From: Paramacrobiotus metropolitanus
Lineage: Eukaryota > Tardigrada > Eutardigrada > Parachela > Macrobiotidae
Length of the DNA: 64,000 nt
Assembly (NCBI RefSeq): GCF_019649055.1
Contig: NW_026570289.1
Location: 558,001-622,000 of the forward strand
Direction of reading: 5' to 3'
The translations under genes and the position numbers were made by a program. A model generated the notes under the pieces. That model did not search any database. It was not told the DNA's origin and saw nothing but the letters and a program-made list of their open reading frames with translations. Below, in pieces: positions 48,978-58,239 of this stretch (the first letter of the stretch is position 1; each line of letters opens with the position of its first letter).

Positions 48978-49946
48978 CTAGCGATGAAGCGCATGATAAT
49001 TTAGCAGATCGATCAGAACACCTTCCGGTACATTTAGCGGTAATGAATCTGCATTTGGCGCTAGGGTGGCAAAACGTTTCATCTGAAACCGTGATAAAGA
49101 ATCAGCAATGCTATTGTTGATACCAGATATATGCTTAATAGTGATAGAAAAATTAAGTTTAGCTGCGATGGCCACCATCCGACGCATTATTTCGAGGACA
49201 ATTCTGCTACGAGATTTATAGTTTTCCCAAGCTTGAGAGGCGCCGAGATTGCCGCAGTGAAAAATTACTTTTCGCCTGCTCAGCTTTGATCCCCATATTA
49301 TTAATGCAATAAGTATGGGAATCATCTCAAGTAACTCTATAGATAATTGCGCATCCAGTATATAAGCTGGCCAGCGATACTGAAACCAAGCGCCATTAAA
49401 ATAGCCGGCACAACCGATGGTAGCTGATGCGTCGGTGTACAGCTGGATCGTATCGCAACGAGTCCAATCTGGTTCAAGAAATTTAGCTGTACCATTCCAC
49501 TTTGGTAGATATTCAAGCCACCAGTCGATATCCCTTTGAAAATCGTCGCCAAGGCTGATCTTATTTTCAGGTAAATTTTTTACCACTGACAGTTGTGCAA
49601 TAAGCCTCCTCGTGAACAAACGACCAACCGGCACACATTTCGATGCAAACATGAGAGATCCAATTAAACTTTGCAATTCTGTACGGTTGCATACACTCTT
49701 AAGTTTCCAGGTATTAAGAAGAGCTATAATATCTGCTAGTTTCCCATGCGGTAGACTGAGTGTCTGCGAAACGGAATCAAGCACAATACCAAGAAACTTC
49801 AGCGTTGTAGAAGGGCCTTCAGTTTTTTTATCAGCTAATGGGACACCGAGAGTTGCGCACAAGTCAGAAAATTTATTCATAAGTGACACGCACAGAAGAT
49901 AATCAGCCGACGTTGCGATAAAGAAGTCGTCAACGTAATGTAACAC
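48978..49946 (-). pseudogene. D1 RT (C-terminal part) and RNase H
   Basis: A 322-codon open stretch begins just before the YVDDFF catalytic motif of reverse transcriptase and continues through the RNase H-like domain (YTDAS with catalytic Asp, and HISGINNSIADSLSRFQ). The N-terminal RT half lies at 50088-50780 in the same element, separated by a nonsense codon. It is close to D2 (48-54 kb pair). RT plus RNase H would copy the element RNA to DNA; this copy cannot do so as a single protein. Confidence 0.7.
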
Positions 49947-50087
49947 AAAAACATGCCCATTTATATGTACAAATATCCAGTGTACCGCATCTGATATTAG
50001 AGAGAATAGAAATGGAGAAGAACGAGAACCGAAAGGAAGTACGATATCGAAGTAGTAAAACCCGTTGCACTGATAACTTAATAAATG

Positions 50088-50780
50088 TCAGTCGGCAGGT
50101 CTTACCGGAACAAGTCGAAAAGCATGCTGCAAATCAAATTTAGCCATTAAAGCTCCTGTTCCCGATGTAATAAGCATGCGAACAGCGTCATCTACGCTGC
50201 AGAATGCTAAAGAGTAATCATCCTTGCTGATATAATCATTAACGCTTTCGCCGGCTGGCCGGGACATGTCCATCAGTATACGAAACTTCCCATCCGGTTT
50301 TGGTCTCACCCCCAGCGAATTGCCTACAAATACTGGAAATGGCGGGCTAGAGAATGGGCCCACTGAATGGAATAAAGATACTTCCGTATTGATCTGCGCC
50401 TGCAAATGATCCGAAAACATGCGTGCAGATGCGGCATTAGGCGTAGAAATGCTCCGAATTGGGCCACGGTATCCGATATCGGCTCCATTGCGCATAATAC
50501 ATAAAATATATGAAACATAATCCTGATCTGGGTGCTCACGAAGATAGTGCGCGAAAACTTCAGCTTTCAACGGGGTAATGATATTACTGGGCACTGTTGC
50601 TGGCTTTTGATTTGCACTGGAAGTCGCGGTGTTCACGTTGACCACAACTGGCACATCGGTGTTGGCGACCGTATCGGCAAAACAGACCGGCTGTGCAGTG
50701 ACCTTTGTTCCAGAGATGGCACACTTCGTCGACTTTTGCTCCCCCGCTACCAGCGGGGAGACTAAGAAACGACTGCCCAA
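50088..50780 (-). pseudogene. D1 RT N-terminal part
   Basis: 230 codons include the segments TPLKAEVFAHYLREHPDQ, LGVRPKPDGKFRILMDMSRP and MAKFDLQHAFRLVPVRPAD, the finger and palm part of a DIRS/gypsy-type reverse transcriptase with the first catalytic Asp in KFDLQHAF. It ends at a TGA replacing Trp. Confidence 0.7.
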
Positions 50781-51385
50781 CCCATGATGAACGACGATTG
50801 CTGGTGATACTATGCAATGTCGGACATTCAGGTCTGATGTGTCCGAATTCCCAGCAGTTGTAGCATTGAACCGCAGTATTTCTGCTTACACCGCCTGTGG
50901 GTTAACCAGCGTCATGCCCAAGAGGTTGCAACAAGTACTCGGTATATGCGTCATCGTTTTTCCGTGACCACTGCATGACATCATTCGGATTACGACAAAC
51001 GGCTAAACGGTACTGCCGGTCATACGCAAGCCACTGGTCAGGATAATTCCTTTCAGTGCCGCAATCTGCGCGATGTGATCTATAGACTTCATCATGGGAA
51101 GGTCTAACTCCGGGTATATGGCACACCGATACATTTTCAACACTGAAACGCTCTTATCCATTGATTGAAGTCTCGGATCTGCGCACTTTTACCAGTTGAA
51201 TTCTTGGATGTCGACGGCATTTGAACTGAACAGTTGTTCAACAGTAGCTCAGGGAGATTGACAAACTCCTTCTTGCTAAAAAGCTTGGGCAGCAGAGTGT
51301 TTTCGACTGGCAGCAAGAGACTTTTAACATTATCCGGTAAAGCTTCGAGTATCGCGGCAGCTTTTCGAATTATGAAATTAGCGAA

Positions 51386-51748
51386 TTAGCTTTTCGAATT
51401 AGCGATATTAAATTTAATGATTCGCATGTGGTCAATGGTGATTGGCAATCTGCGGTCTACCGTTGTACCTCGTAGACGCTTATATCCAGTTAGACAATGT
51501 CTCAAACTAAGTGAATTAGAGTCAAAAGTCGAATCACGTTCCTTAAGTAAATTAAGAACCGCTGACAAATAAACTTTCGCGGATGAGTAAGACAGACCTC
51601 TCTCGAACATATACGCAATATAACGTGAGACTGTTGACTGAGTTATACAAGAAAGGGATAAACGGAATTTTACACAAAACTCAAAGAATTTATTTATTCC
51701 ACTTCGATAATTTTTCCTCGACGAAGGCGCTATATGATTAAAGCGCAA
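51386..51748 (-). pseudogene. tyrosine recombinase N-terminal domain of D2, truncated
   Basis: 120 codons show the SAM-like core-binding domain: SSRKNYRSGINKFFEFC, then TVSRYIAYMFERGLSYSSA and VYLSAVLNLL. This is typical of the recombinases that insert DIRS elements through a circular DNA intermediate. The catalytic C-terminal domain is absent; sequence switches to D1 gag within a few bases. Confidence 0.75.
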
Positions 51749-51774
51749 ATTGTCAACAACAATATCAAGAGATG

Positions 51775-52275
51775 CTAAGGATGCATGATGTGATAATTGT
51801 ACACATCTAGAAGCACACTTTCGGATACCAGTTGCGGCACGGAATCTGCATTCGGCGCTAGACTGATAAACCGCTCCATCTGGAAACGCGATAAAGCGTC
51901 AGCGATAGTATTGTTGATACCCGATATGTGCTTAATTGTCATAGTAAAATTAAGCCGTGCTGCAATGGCCACCATGCGCCGCATTAATTCCAAAACAATC
52001 CTGCTGCGTGACCTGTAGCTTTCTCAAGCTTGTGAAGCACCGAGGTTATCGCAATGAAAGATGACTTTTTTACCGACCAATTGTGCTCCCCATAATGTCA
52101 ACGCGACAAGTATGGGTATCATTTCTAAGCACTCAATGGAAAGGTGTGTATCATTAATGTAAACTGGCCAGCGTAACTGAGACCAGTGACCATTAAAATA
52201 GCCCCCACACCCGCGCGTGGCTGATGCATCGGTAAGCAACTGGATCGCATCACAGCGTGTCCAGTTAATTTATAA
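51775..52275 (-). pseudogene. RNase H region of D2 with two nonsense codons
   Basis: The region encodes TDASATRGCGGYFNG, IFHCDNLGASQA and TIKHISGINNTIADALSRFQ, aligning residue by residue with D1. A stop follows FL near 52270, and TGA replaces Trp near 52027. Catalytic Asp positions are kept. Confidence 0.7.
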
Positions 52276-53454
52276 AAACTGTGCAGTACCATTCCATTTA
52301 AGAAGAAATTCCAGCCACCAGTCAATATCTTTTTGGAAATCATCGTCGAGGTCAATCTCAAAGTCGATGGTACTCTTACTCAGAGATAAATTTGCGATTA
52401 ACCGTCTTGTAAAAAGTCGTCCGACAGGTACACATTTAGATGCGAACATAAGGGAACCAATCAAACTTTGAAGTTCAGTACGGTTGCAAACAGTCTTTTG
52501 TTTCCACACACCGAGTAGCAAAATGATATCATTCAACTTGCCATGCGGTAAGCTTAAAGTCTGAGCAACTGAATCAAGTACAATGCCGAGAAATTTTAGT
52601 TTTGTTGACGGGCCTTCTGTTTTTTTAGTAGCAAGCGGAACTCCTAGCGAAGCGCAAAGTTCCGAGAATTTATCCATTAAATCAGAGCAAAGCTTCTGAT
52701 TAGATTGTGTTGCAAGGAAAAAATCATCAACATAGTGTAACATGAACTTATGCCCAGTAACATGCACAAACACCCAATGCACTGCATCGGAAATTAAACA
52801 GAATAAAAAAGGTGAAGAGCGCGAGCCGAAAGGTAGAACAATGTCGAAGTAGAAAAGGCCATTACATTGGTAGCCAAGCAGATACCAGTCAGCCGGTCTG
52901 ACTGGCACAAGACGAAACGCATGCTGAATATCAAATTTAGACATAAGAGCACCTTTACCCAATTGCAGGAGAATATTCACAGAATCGTCGACATTGCAGA
53001 ATGCTAAGGAATAATCCTCTTTACTAATATAATCATTGACACTGTGTCCGGTTGGGCGGGACATATCCATGAGAATGCGAAATTTTCCATCCGGTTTAGG
53101 TCTTACTCCGAGCGAATTTATTACAAATGTAGGAAAAGGGGGGCTGCTGAATGGACCGACAGAGTGTGTTAGCGACACTTCTGCATCAATCTGCGACTGA
53201 AGATGCTTTGCGTAAATACGAGCAGATGCTGCATTTGGTGTGCGCATACTACGCTTCGGACCACGATAACCAATGTCAGCGCCATATCGCAAAATGTTCA
53301 GTAAATATGATACGAACTGTTGATCAGGATGTTCTTTAAGGAAGTGGGCGAATGCATCTGCCTTCAACGGGGTTGCGATATCTTTAGGAATTACTGCTGT
53401 GCACTTTCGCTTTGCACTGTGGCTCTCGATGTTCGCGTTGACCGCAGTTTGCAC
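52270..53454 (-). CDS. reverse transcriptase of D2
   Basis: 394 open codons cover finger, palm and thumb: PLKADAFAHFLKEHPDQ at the start, LGVRPKPDGKFRILMDMSRP, MSKFDIQHAF with the first catalytic Asp, and LHYVDDFF with the other two. The start of this frame overlaps the end of gag by 71 bases in the +1 frame, suggesting frameshift or reinitiation for expression (inference). RNase H is cut off by a stop, so the enzyme would be incomplete. Confidence 0.75.
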   Translation of the reverse strand: MQTAVNANIESHSAKRKCTAVIPKDIATPLKADAFAHFLKEHPDQQFVSYLLNILRYGADIGYRGPKRSMRTPNAASARIYAKHLQSQIDAEVSLTHSVGPFSSPPFPTFVINSLGVRPKPDGKFRILMDMSRPTGHSVNDYISKEDYSLAFCNVDDSVNILLQLGKGALMSKFDIQHAFRLVPVRPADWYLLGYQCNGLFYFDIVLPFGSRSSPFLFCLISDAVHWVFVHVTGHKFMLHYVDDFFLATQSNQKLCSDLMDKFSELCASLGVPLATKKTEGPSTKLKFLGIVLDSVAQTLSLPHGKLNDIILLLGVWKQKTVCNRTELQSLIGSLMFASKCVPVGRLFTRRLIANLSLSKSTIDFEIDLDDDFQKDIDWWLEFLLKWNGTAQFL

Positions 53455-54673
53455 ACCGATGTTGACGGCCGTATCGACAGAGCAAGCCGGTAGTACGTTG
53501 GCCTTTATTCCACAACTGGCAGATTTCGTCTGGTTTTGATCCCCCGTTGCCGGCGGGGAAGTTTAGAAACGACTGCCCAACCCATGAAGTCCGACGACTG
53601 CTGGTAGCACTACGCAGCAATGGACATTCCGGCCGGATGTGTCCATATTCAAGGCAGTGAAAACACTGAATAATATTTTTGCCCACACCGACTGCAGGTT
53701 GATCAAAATCAAGCCCGAGTGGTTGAGACAAGTACTCAGCATAAGCGTCATCGTTTTTACGAGACCACTGCATGGCGTCGTTTGGGTTGCGACAAATCGC
53801 TAAACGGAACTGGCGGTCGTAAGCGAGCCACTGTTCAGATGTAATTCCTTTAAGAGTCGCAATTTGGGCGATGTGTTCCATATACTTAGTCATCGGTAGC
53901 CACAGTTCCGGGTATATGGCGCAACGGTACATCTTCAGCACATTAAAAGCTCTTGACCACTGGTGGTGATCGCGAATTTGCTCAATTTTTGAGGCATTGC
54001 TCTTGGAACTGGAGGAAGCATGCGGGGTGCGGTTGTTCGGTAAAAGGTCGTTAAGGTTCACGAATTCCTTTTTACTGAATAACTTGAACAGGAGCGCATT
54101 ATCGTCAACCGGTCGCAATAAAGTCTTAACGTTTTCCGGCAACGATTTCAGGATAACAATGGCCTTACGGTTAAGAGCGGCAGTAGTATTATTACTACTA
54201 AAGTCAATGCCTTTAGTGCCGTCTAAAGTGAAATCTTTACCTGGCTCTGAAACTGGGGAAAGGTCCCGGTCTTGTGAATGTGGTAAGTCGGATTTGCCGG
54301 CATCTCGAATTCGAATCCGGCGCGTTGATGGCGAAAATGAACGAATACTTTTATCTGTCGCGGGGATTACGGTAGCCACAGAAGCCGAGAGATCTGCAAT
54401 CTGTTTCTTCAACTGAGCGAGTTCGTCTGACACCGATTTCTTTTTGGATACACCGGCGTTAGTAGGTGCGCTCCGAGTGTTAGCGCCCGGTCTGCTGGAA
54501 CTGACACGGCTGGTTCCTCGAGGTCGTCCGCGTCCACGTGCACGATTCGAACTGCCACGTATCGGCTCCGGTCCCATGATTGGCGGTGACACAGTGCGAA
54601 ATGCGCGAAAAAAGGTGGTCAAAAGTGAACTGATTATCGAAAGAAGTCCGATTTGTAATTGTAAACAATTCAC
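53384..54673 (-). CDS. gag-like protein of D2
   Basis: 429 codons; a start at 54577 (MGPEPIRGSS) is as likely as 54673. The N-terminus is basic and Arg/Gly/Pro-rich (RARGRGRPRG), followed by a predicted coiled segment (ELAQLKKQIADLSASV), a conserved middle also found in D1 (KEFVNLNDLL, QWLAYDRQFRLAICRNPNDAMQWSRK), and two Cys/His clusters near the C-terminus: CFHCLEYGHIRPEC (CCHC knuckle) and CRYGRQHRCANCGQREH. It would package element RNA. The frame is complete although the downstream genes are broken. Confidence 0.7.
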   Translation of the reverse strand: MNCLQLQIGLLSIISSLLTTFFRAFRTVSPPIMGPEPIRGSSNRARGRGRPRGTSRVSSSRPGANTRSAPTNAGVSKKKSVSDELAQLKKQIADLSASVATVIPATDKSIRSFSPSTRRIRIRDAGKSDLPHSQDRDLSPVSEPGKDFTLDGTKGIDFSSNNTTAALNRKAIVILKSLPENVKTLLRPVDDNALLFKLFSKKEFVNLNDLLPNNRTPHASSSSKSNASKIEQIRDHHQWSRAFNVLKMYRCAIYPELWLPMTKYMEHIAQIATLKGITSEQWLAYDRQFRLAICRNPNDAMQWSRKNDDAYAEYLSQPLGLDFDQPAVGVGKNIIQCFHCLEYGHIRPECPLLRSATSSRRTSWVGQSFLNFPAGNGGSKPDEICQLWNKGQRTTGLLCRYGRQHRCANCGQREHREPQCKAKVHSSNS

Positions 54674-55044
54674 AATTCAGAACAATTCAGAACAATTCAG
54701 TTTAAGCAACAAAATGACAAATGCAGCCGCAGCTTGAAGAAACTTTGAAAACCAATCGCTTGTATAGTGAGACATTTCTGATATCACCAGCGAGGTAACT
54801 GTTGCTAAGGTGACAGGCACCGGGATTGTATATATGCAGTACTTCTATACAACTTCCGCTCATGGAAATTAACCATAATTAAATACAATGATTTAATTAT
54901 ACATTAATTGCTGCATAAGAAGACTGCATACAAACAACTAATAGCAAGCGTAGCAACAACATGCTGATTGCAATGAGGTTGCTAGTACCCGTGCCAGAAC
55001 AATTCGCGAGACATCGCAATACATTTGAACACACAACGTGTGGC

Positions 55045-55177
55045 AAAGTGGCTAAAGGCTATTCTGCCGACTATACTGGGGCAAAATAGCTAAAGACTAT
55101 TTGAACTCAGTGTGGGGCAAAATAGCAAAAGGCTATTTTGCCACACTGCAGAATACTGGGGTAAAATAGCCATAGCC
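55045..55177. repeat. right terminal repeat of the Mutator-like element
   Basis: Inverted match to 46509-46700; the reverse strand reads GCTATTTTACCCCAGTATTC..., with GGCAAAATAGC words spaced 20-35 bases apart and a shared CCCCACACTGAGTTCAAATAG word. Confidence 0.85.
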
Positions 55178-55984
55178 ATTATTTTCAGGCATGGTGCACC
55201 CATGATTCAACATCGTACGACGGACTACACGCACCGTCCAGATTCGTTGTGATGGGTTCGTACATGAATAACGCAAATTTTAGTGCAGATTTCATTGTTC
55301 GCTGGGATCCCCGATGAACCCGCGAATTAAAGTGTGGTAGAGATGTTTCCAACTTTCAGCGTTTTTATTGAGCGGAGCGAAGCGAGTGTCAACCTTGTTC
55401 ACTGCCTGTACTGTGTTCACTTTCGTCCGTCACGGAACCCCAGATTCCCAGAAATAGCGTTATCTGTGTAAATTGATACCGTCATGGGGTATGACATCTG
55501 CCGTTAATGTCTCTTCGTTAATGACTGCCCGTTCTAAGTTTTTACGTACCGGTATCTGCTATGCACGCAGTCCTTGATTATTCACACAGTTGCACTATCA
55601 TTAAAATATTAGCGAATATATTACGATATTACAAGTTATGCGTGCGGTATTAAAATAGCTTCTGTACATTATATTAAAGTGCACCTTGTTTTGGTCATCT
55701 AGTGCGATGTCCATGACTGCTTCAGTTTTCACCTCGGTTCTTATTAGTAAGCAGCTCTTTTTCTCAGTTCGTAGGAAAACAAAATATAGAAAGTTTACGC
55801 AGGGTGGTTGAAAATTTACTTGCAGGTACACGAACAATGAATAATTCGATACCACAGAATTGTGATGAGCGCAAACAAAAAATTAAAACGTAAAAGCTCT
55901 CCACCTCTTTAAACAAAACAAAATTCAGCTGTAACTGTAACCGTTTTCAAACACTTGCAAAGGATTTTACCGAAATAATTTATC

Positions 55985-56150
55985 CGTTTGTAAAGCTGTA
56001 TTGACGGCTACATGTGAAAAGATCAATGGAGATCATTTCCCGGTATAGCACCAAATTCATATACATACACGGCAACTCTCGCTGTCGCGCACTCCCAATC
56101 ACTTTTCTGCATTGCTTTATGATTTTTGAAGCCAAAAAATTCGTATACAT
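55985..56150 (-). repeat. single arm of the GTTGCGCGCAC foldback family
   Basis: Words TAGCACCAAATT, ATACATACACGGCA and TCTCGCTGTCGCGC match the left arm of 7773-8451. The matching second arm is not present. Confidence 0.6.
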
Positions 56151-56595
56151 ATGTAAGGAGGAGTGGCCTCTCCGCACAGGCGGCTGCTAGGTTGTTTTGA
56201 TGTTTTTGCCGTGTTTTTCTCCATCTACCAGATTCTAAATCTGGTAGATTCTTCAGTTGCTAGATTTCGTCGTCTGAGCTGGATGCTTTTTCCTTTTTGC
56301 CCCGCAGCAAGGTGCTGCGGTGGCCTTTGATGTGTTGTATGAGAGAGCGATAAAGTGTGCAGTGTGTTGGCGTTCAGTTTCCGTTTCTGTTCGCGCACAG
56401 GGGTGAACTAGCCGTTCATCCCCTGTTAGATGGTAGCAGATCTCGGAAGAACCATGTGCACCCTTTCGAGCCCCAAGTGCGACGTCTGACGCCCCAGTGA
56501 AAGTTCACTTTGCCGAAGTGGCAGCCCGGATACGACGATGGATGGGAGGAATGACCCCCGCCGGAGGCCGGAGGAATATCACACCGTGAAGCGCG

Positions 56596-57066
56596 GTGAT
56601 GGAGAGGGTGAAGAAGGACGTGAAGGATGATGTCAGCAGCAGCCAGCGACGACAAGGCCAACTCCAGTCCGTAGCAGCTCAAGGACTGCCATTCACCGAA
56701 GCCCACGTGAACCCTGCCATCGCAGAAGTACCAGTGAGCTGCCCCACAGGGTCACTAGTGTCTGAATGCCCCAAACCCCTGCCCGTTTTACCTGGAATGA
56801 CGAACTTTCCCGGACGGATGCAGAGGAATTTTCCCACCGAAGAATCGTATTCTGGTGTTTGCAGGGTCACCAGCGTTCCAATGCCACAAACCCCTTCCCG
56901 ATTTTCGTCAAAACATGACCTTTCCGTACAGCAGAAGCAATGGAATTCACCCAGTTCCGTGTTGGACGCCATCTTTCGTCGCAGCAAGTGCAGTGACCCA
57001 GACAAGGCAAAGCAGGTCAAAGTGGACCAGAGTCGAGCCGAACCAGTCTCCCTCGTACTTACTTAA
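56596..57066 (+). other. 156-codon ORF of unknown origin
   Basis: A locally GC-richer stretch (56400-57070) carries an open frame starting MMERVKKDVKDDVSSSQRR and rich in Pro, Ser and Gln. An antisense frame (56679-57020) is open too, as expected from composition. No domain, signal peptide or paralogue is seen. It ends inside the inverted terminal word of the adjacent foldback element at 57046. It may be part of a mobile element or chance. Confidence 0.25.
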
Positions 57067-57475
57067 ATCTTAAAGTACATAGTACCACTGGTGGATGGTA
57101 TACGTACCAGACCTGGGCAGTTATAGAAAACTGACCCACCGCTAGAGTTACAGGGAGCGTGCGGGAGATACAGGGAGCGAGTTACAGGGAGCGTGCGGGT
57201 TACGCTAAGAGTTAAGTTATTCATGCAGGAAAACCGAGTTTCGAGTTATGTGCACCGCGAGTTACGCCACCATAGACAATATATACTTAGTGTTTTTATG
57301 AAAGTTAAGCTAGAGTTAACTCTTTAGCGTAACTTCTGAGCGAATTACGCTAAAGAGTTAAGTTATAACTCGAAAATAACTCGCGTTAAGTTAAATAGTT
57401 AAAATTAACTGCCCAAGTCTGATACGTACTTACTAACTTAAAGTACTATGTACTTTAAGTTAGTACGAGGGAGAC
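57046..57475. mobile_element. 430-bp foldback element with GTCTCCCTCGTACT ends
   Basis: Left terminus 57046-57085 and right terminus 57443-57475 are inverted (GTCTCCCTCGTACT and AAGTACATAGTAC shared). The interior repeats GTTACAGGGAGCGTGCGGG and then GTTAAGTTATAACTC-type words. A local palindrome (57425-57464) abuts the right end. Confidence 0.75.
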
Positions 57476-57722
57476 TATAAGCAATCACAATGCAAAGCAA
57501 TAGTGGTGATGATACTGTCAGGATGACATGGGTCTACAGGAACAGCCTCTGAAATTTTTACAAAAAAATTAATATGTAGTAAAACAATAACATGGGAGCA
57601 ACCACCTCTTACAATCAGTACAGCATGTCGCTACACAGTAATTATACAACAACCAAGGCTAACCTTCGTACCGTGACAGCCCAAGTGGTCGCGGGACATT
57701 TCGTCGCGGGACATTTCGCCAT

Positions 57723-58233
57723 ACGTTTTTTTCGTCGCAGCGGCTAATTTATTGTGGGACAACTCGTTCTGCAGCCGTTTTAATGTGTTGCTACTCGTAA
57801 ATCTTTTACCGTGGCTGAAGAGCAAAGGGGGCATGTGGAAGTTCTGGGTTGGGAATCGGTGAAGCTCCGGCTGCGCCCCTGGTGTGTGCGCGCTTGCCGG
57901 TTTCCTTTCCCTGCACCTCAAACCCCCTTTATTTGGCTTAGACAAATAACAAAATCCACTAACAAGTCGGATGTGGCGGATGGTAAAGAAAAGTTTGCAA
58001 CTGCACGCTAGCTTGGCAAAACAGAAATGATTTGCAGTACAAGCAGCGGTGAACTCTAAGTCTCTAACAACGATCGGTGCCATGCTGGCGCTAGGAAAAC
58101 AGGATGTGGGGGTAAAACGGAAAACAGAGCAGATAGCACAACACTCGTACGCCACATTGATAAAACTTAAAACGTTTTTCGTCGCAGCGGCTAATTTATT
58201 GTGGGACAACTCGTTTTGCAGTCGTTTTGTTGT
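57723..58233. repeat. pair of ~65-bp direct repeats 448 bases apart
   Basis: 57723-57789 and 58171-58233 share TTCGTCGCAGCGGCTAATTT and GTGGGACAACTCGTT. The 192-codon minus-strand ORF that spans them (57631-58209) repeats the peptide NKLAAATK at both ends and is probably a by-product. They could be short terminal direct repeats of a small insertion, but ends and target duplication are unclear. Confidence 0.6.
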
Positions 58234-58239
58234 GTGACA

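Larger units (their letters stand above)
48700..51380 (-). mobile_element. DIRS-like retrotransposon D1, truncated and broken
   Basis: On the minus strand, in order: a gag remnant (about 51380-50790) starting at an RKAAAILEALP segment that corresponds to the middle of the D2 gag; reverse transcriptase in 50780-50088 and 49946 downward with YVDDFF; RNase H (YTDASATIGCAGYFNG...); and the first part of a tyrosine recombinase (48960-48700), with stops. RT is broken by TGG to TGA at about 50086 (RPAD stop where D2 has RPADW). The 5' end is missing at the junction with D2 near 51380, where AGCTTTTCGAATTA is repeated. Confidence 0.75.
51386..54673 (-). mobile_element. DIRS-like retrotransposon D2, truncated at its 3' end and broken
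   Basis: Minus-strand order gag (54673-53384), RT (53454-52270), RNase H (52275-51775), tyrosine recombinase N-terminal part (51748-51386). This order without a methyltransferase fits the DIRS/Ngaro group. The recombinase stops short of its catalytic Arg-His-Arg-Tyr region at the junction with D1. Nonsense codons interrupt RNase H: a stop before INWTRCD and TGA in place of Trp after LGASQA. No split direct repeats or other termini were identified. Confidence 0.75.
46509..55177. mobile_element. 8.7-kb Mutator-like transposon with CAAAATAGC-iterated termini
   Basis: The left end (46509 on) is CGAAGTGACTATTTTACC and the right end, reverse-complemented, is GGCTATGGCTATTTTACC. These are the same two distinct ends as the 203-bp element at 24777-24979, in opposite orientation. 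The terminal regions (46509-46700 and 55045-55177) are inverted repeats made of GGCAAAATAGC words. Nine-base target duplications and a SWIM-domain ORF inside fit the Mutator-like superfamily. About 6 kb of the interior is two DIRS-like retrotransposons that presumably inserted later. The catalytic transposase domain was not found, so it is likely inactive. Confidence 0.8.
41442..55340 (+). pseudogene. M13 (neprilysin-like) metallopeptidase copy 3, inactivated and split by a transposon
   Basis: Exons by homology: 41442-41556, 41725-41862, 42131-42214, 43702-44111, 44483-44878, 45010-45192, 45464-45629, 45909-46027, 46094-46287, 46349-46447, and the last at 55189-55340. It resembles copies 1 and 2 throughout (signal peptide MILWEVVGVLVIAANVAQA, HEFTH, ENTADTGG). 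Defects: the exon 3 acceptor AG has become AA; exon 8 is 119 instead of 120 bases, shifting frame just after HEFTH; intron 10 contains an 8.7-kb Mutator-like element; exon 11 lost one base and ends in an early stop. Intron 8 has a GC donor as in copy 2. It probably makes no peptidase. Confidence 0.85.

Noticed and set aside
52217-54737. Plus-strand ORFs within the DIRS-like elements
   Set aside because: They are antisense shadows of gag, RT and RNase H, which align to known families on the minus strand.
57631-58209. 192-codon minus-strand ORF
   Set aside because: It spans two direct repeats and repeats the same peptide at both ends; no domain or signal is seen, and the repeats explain the open frame.
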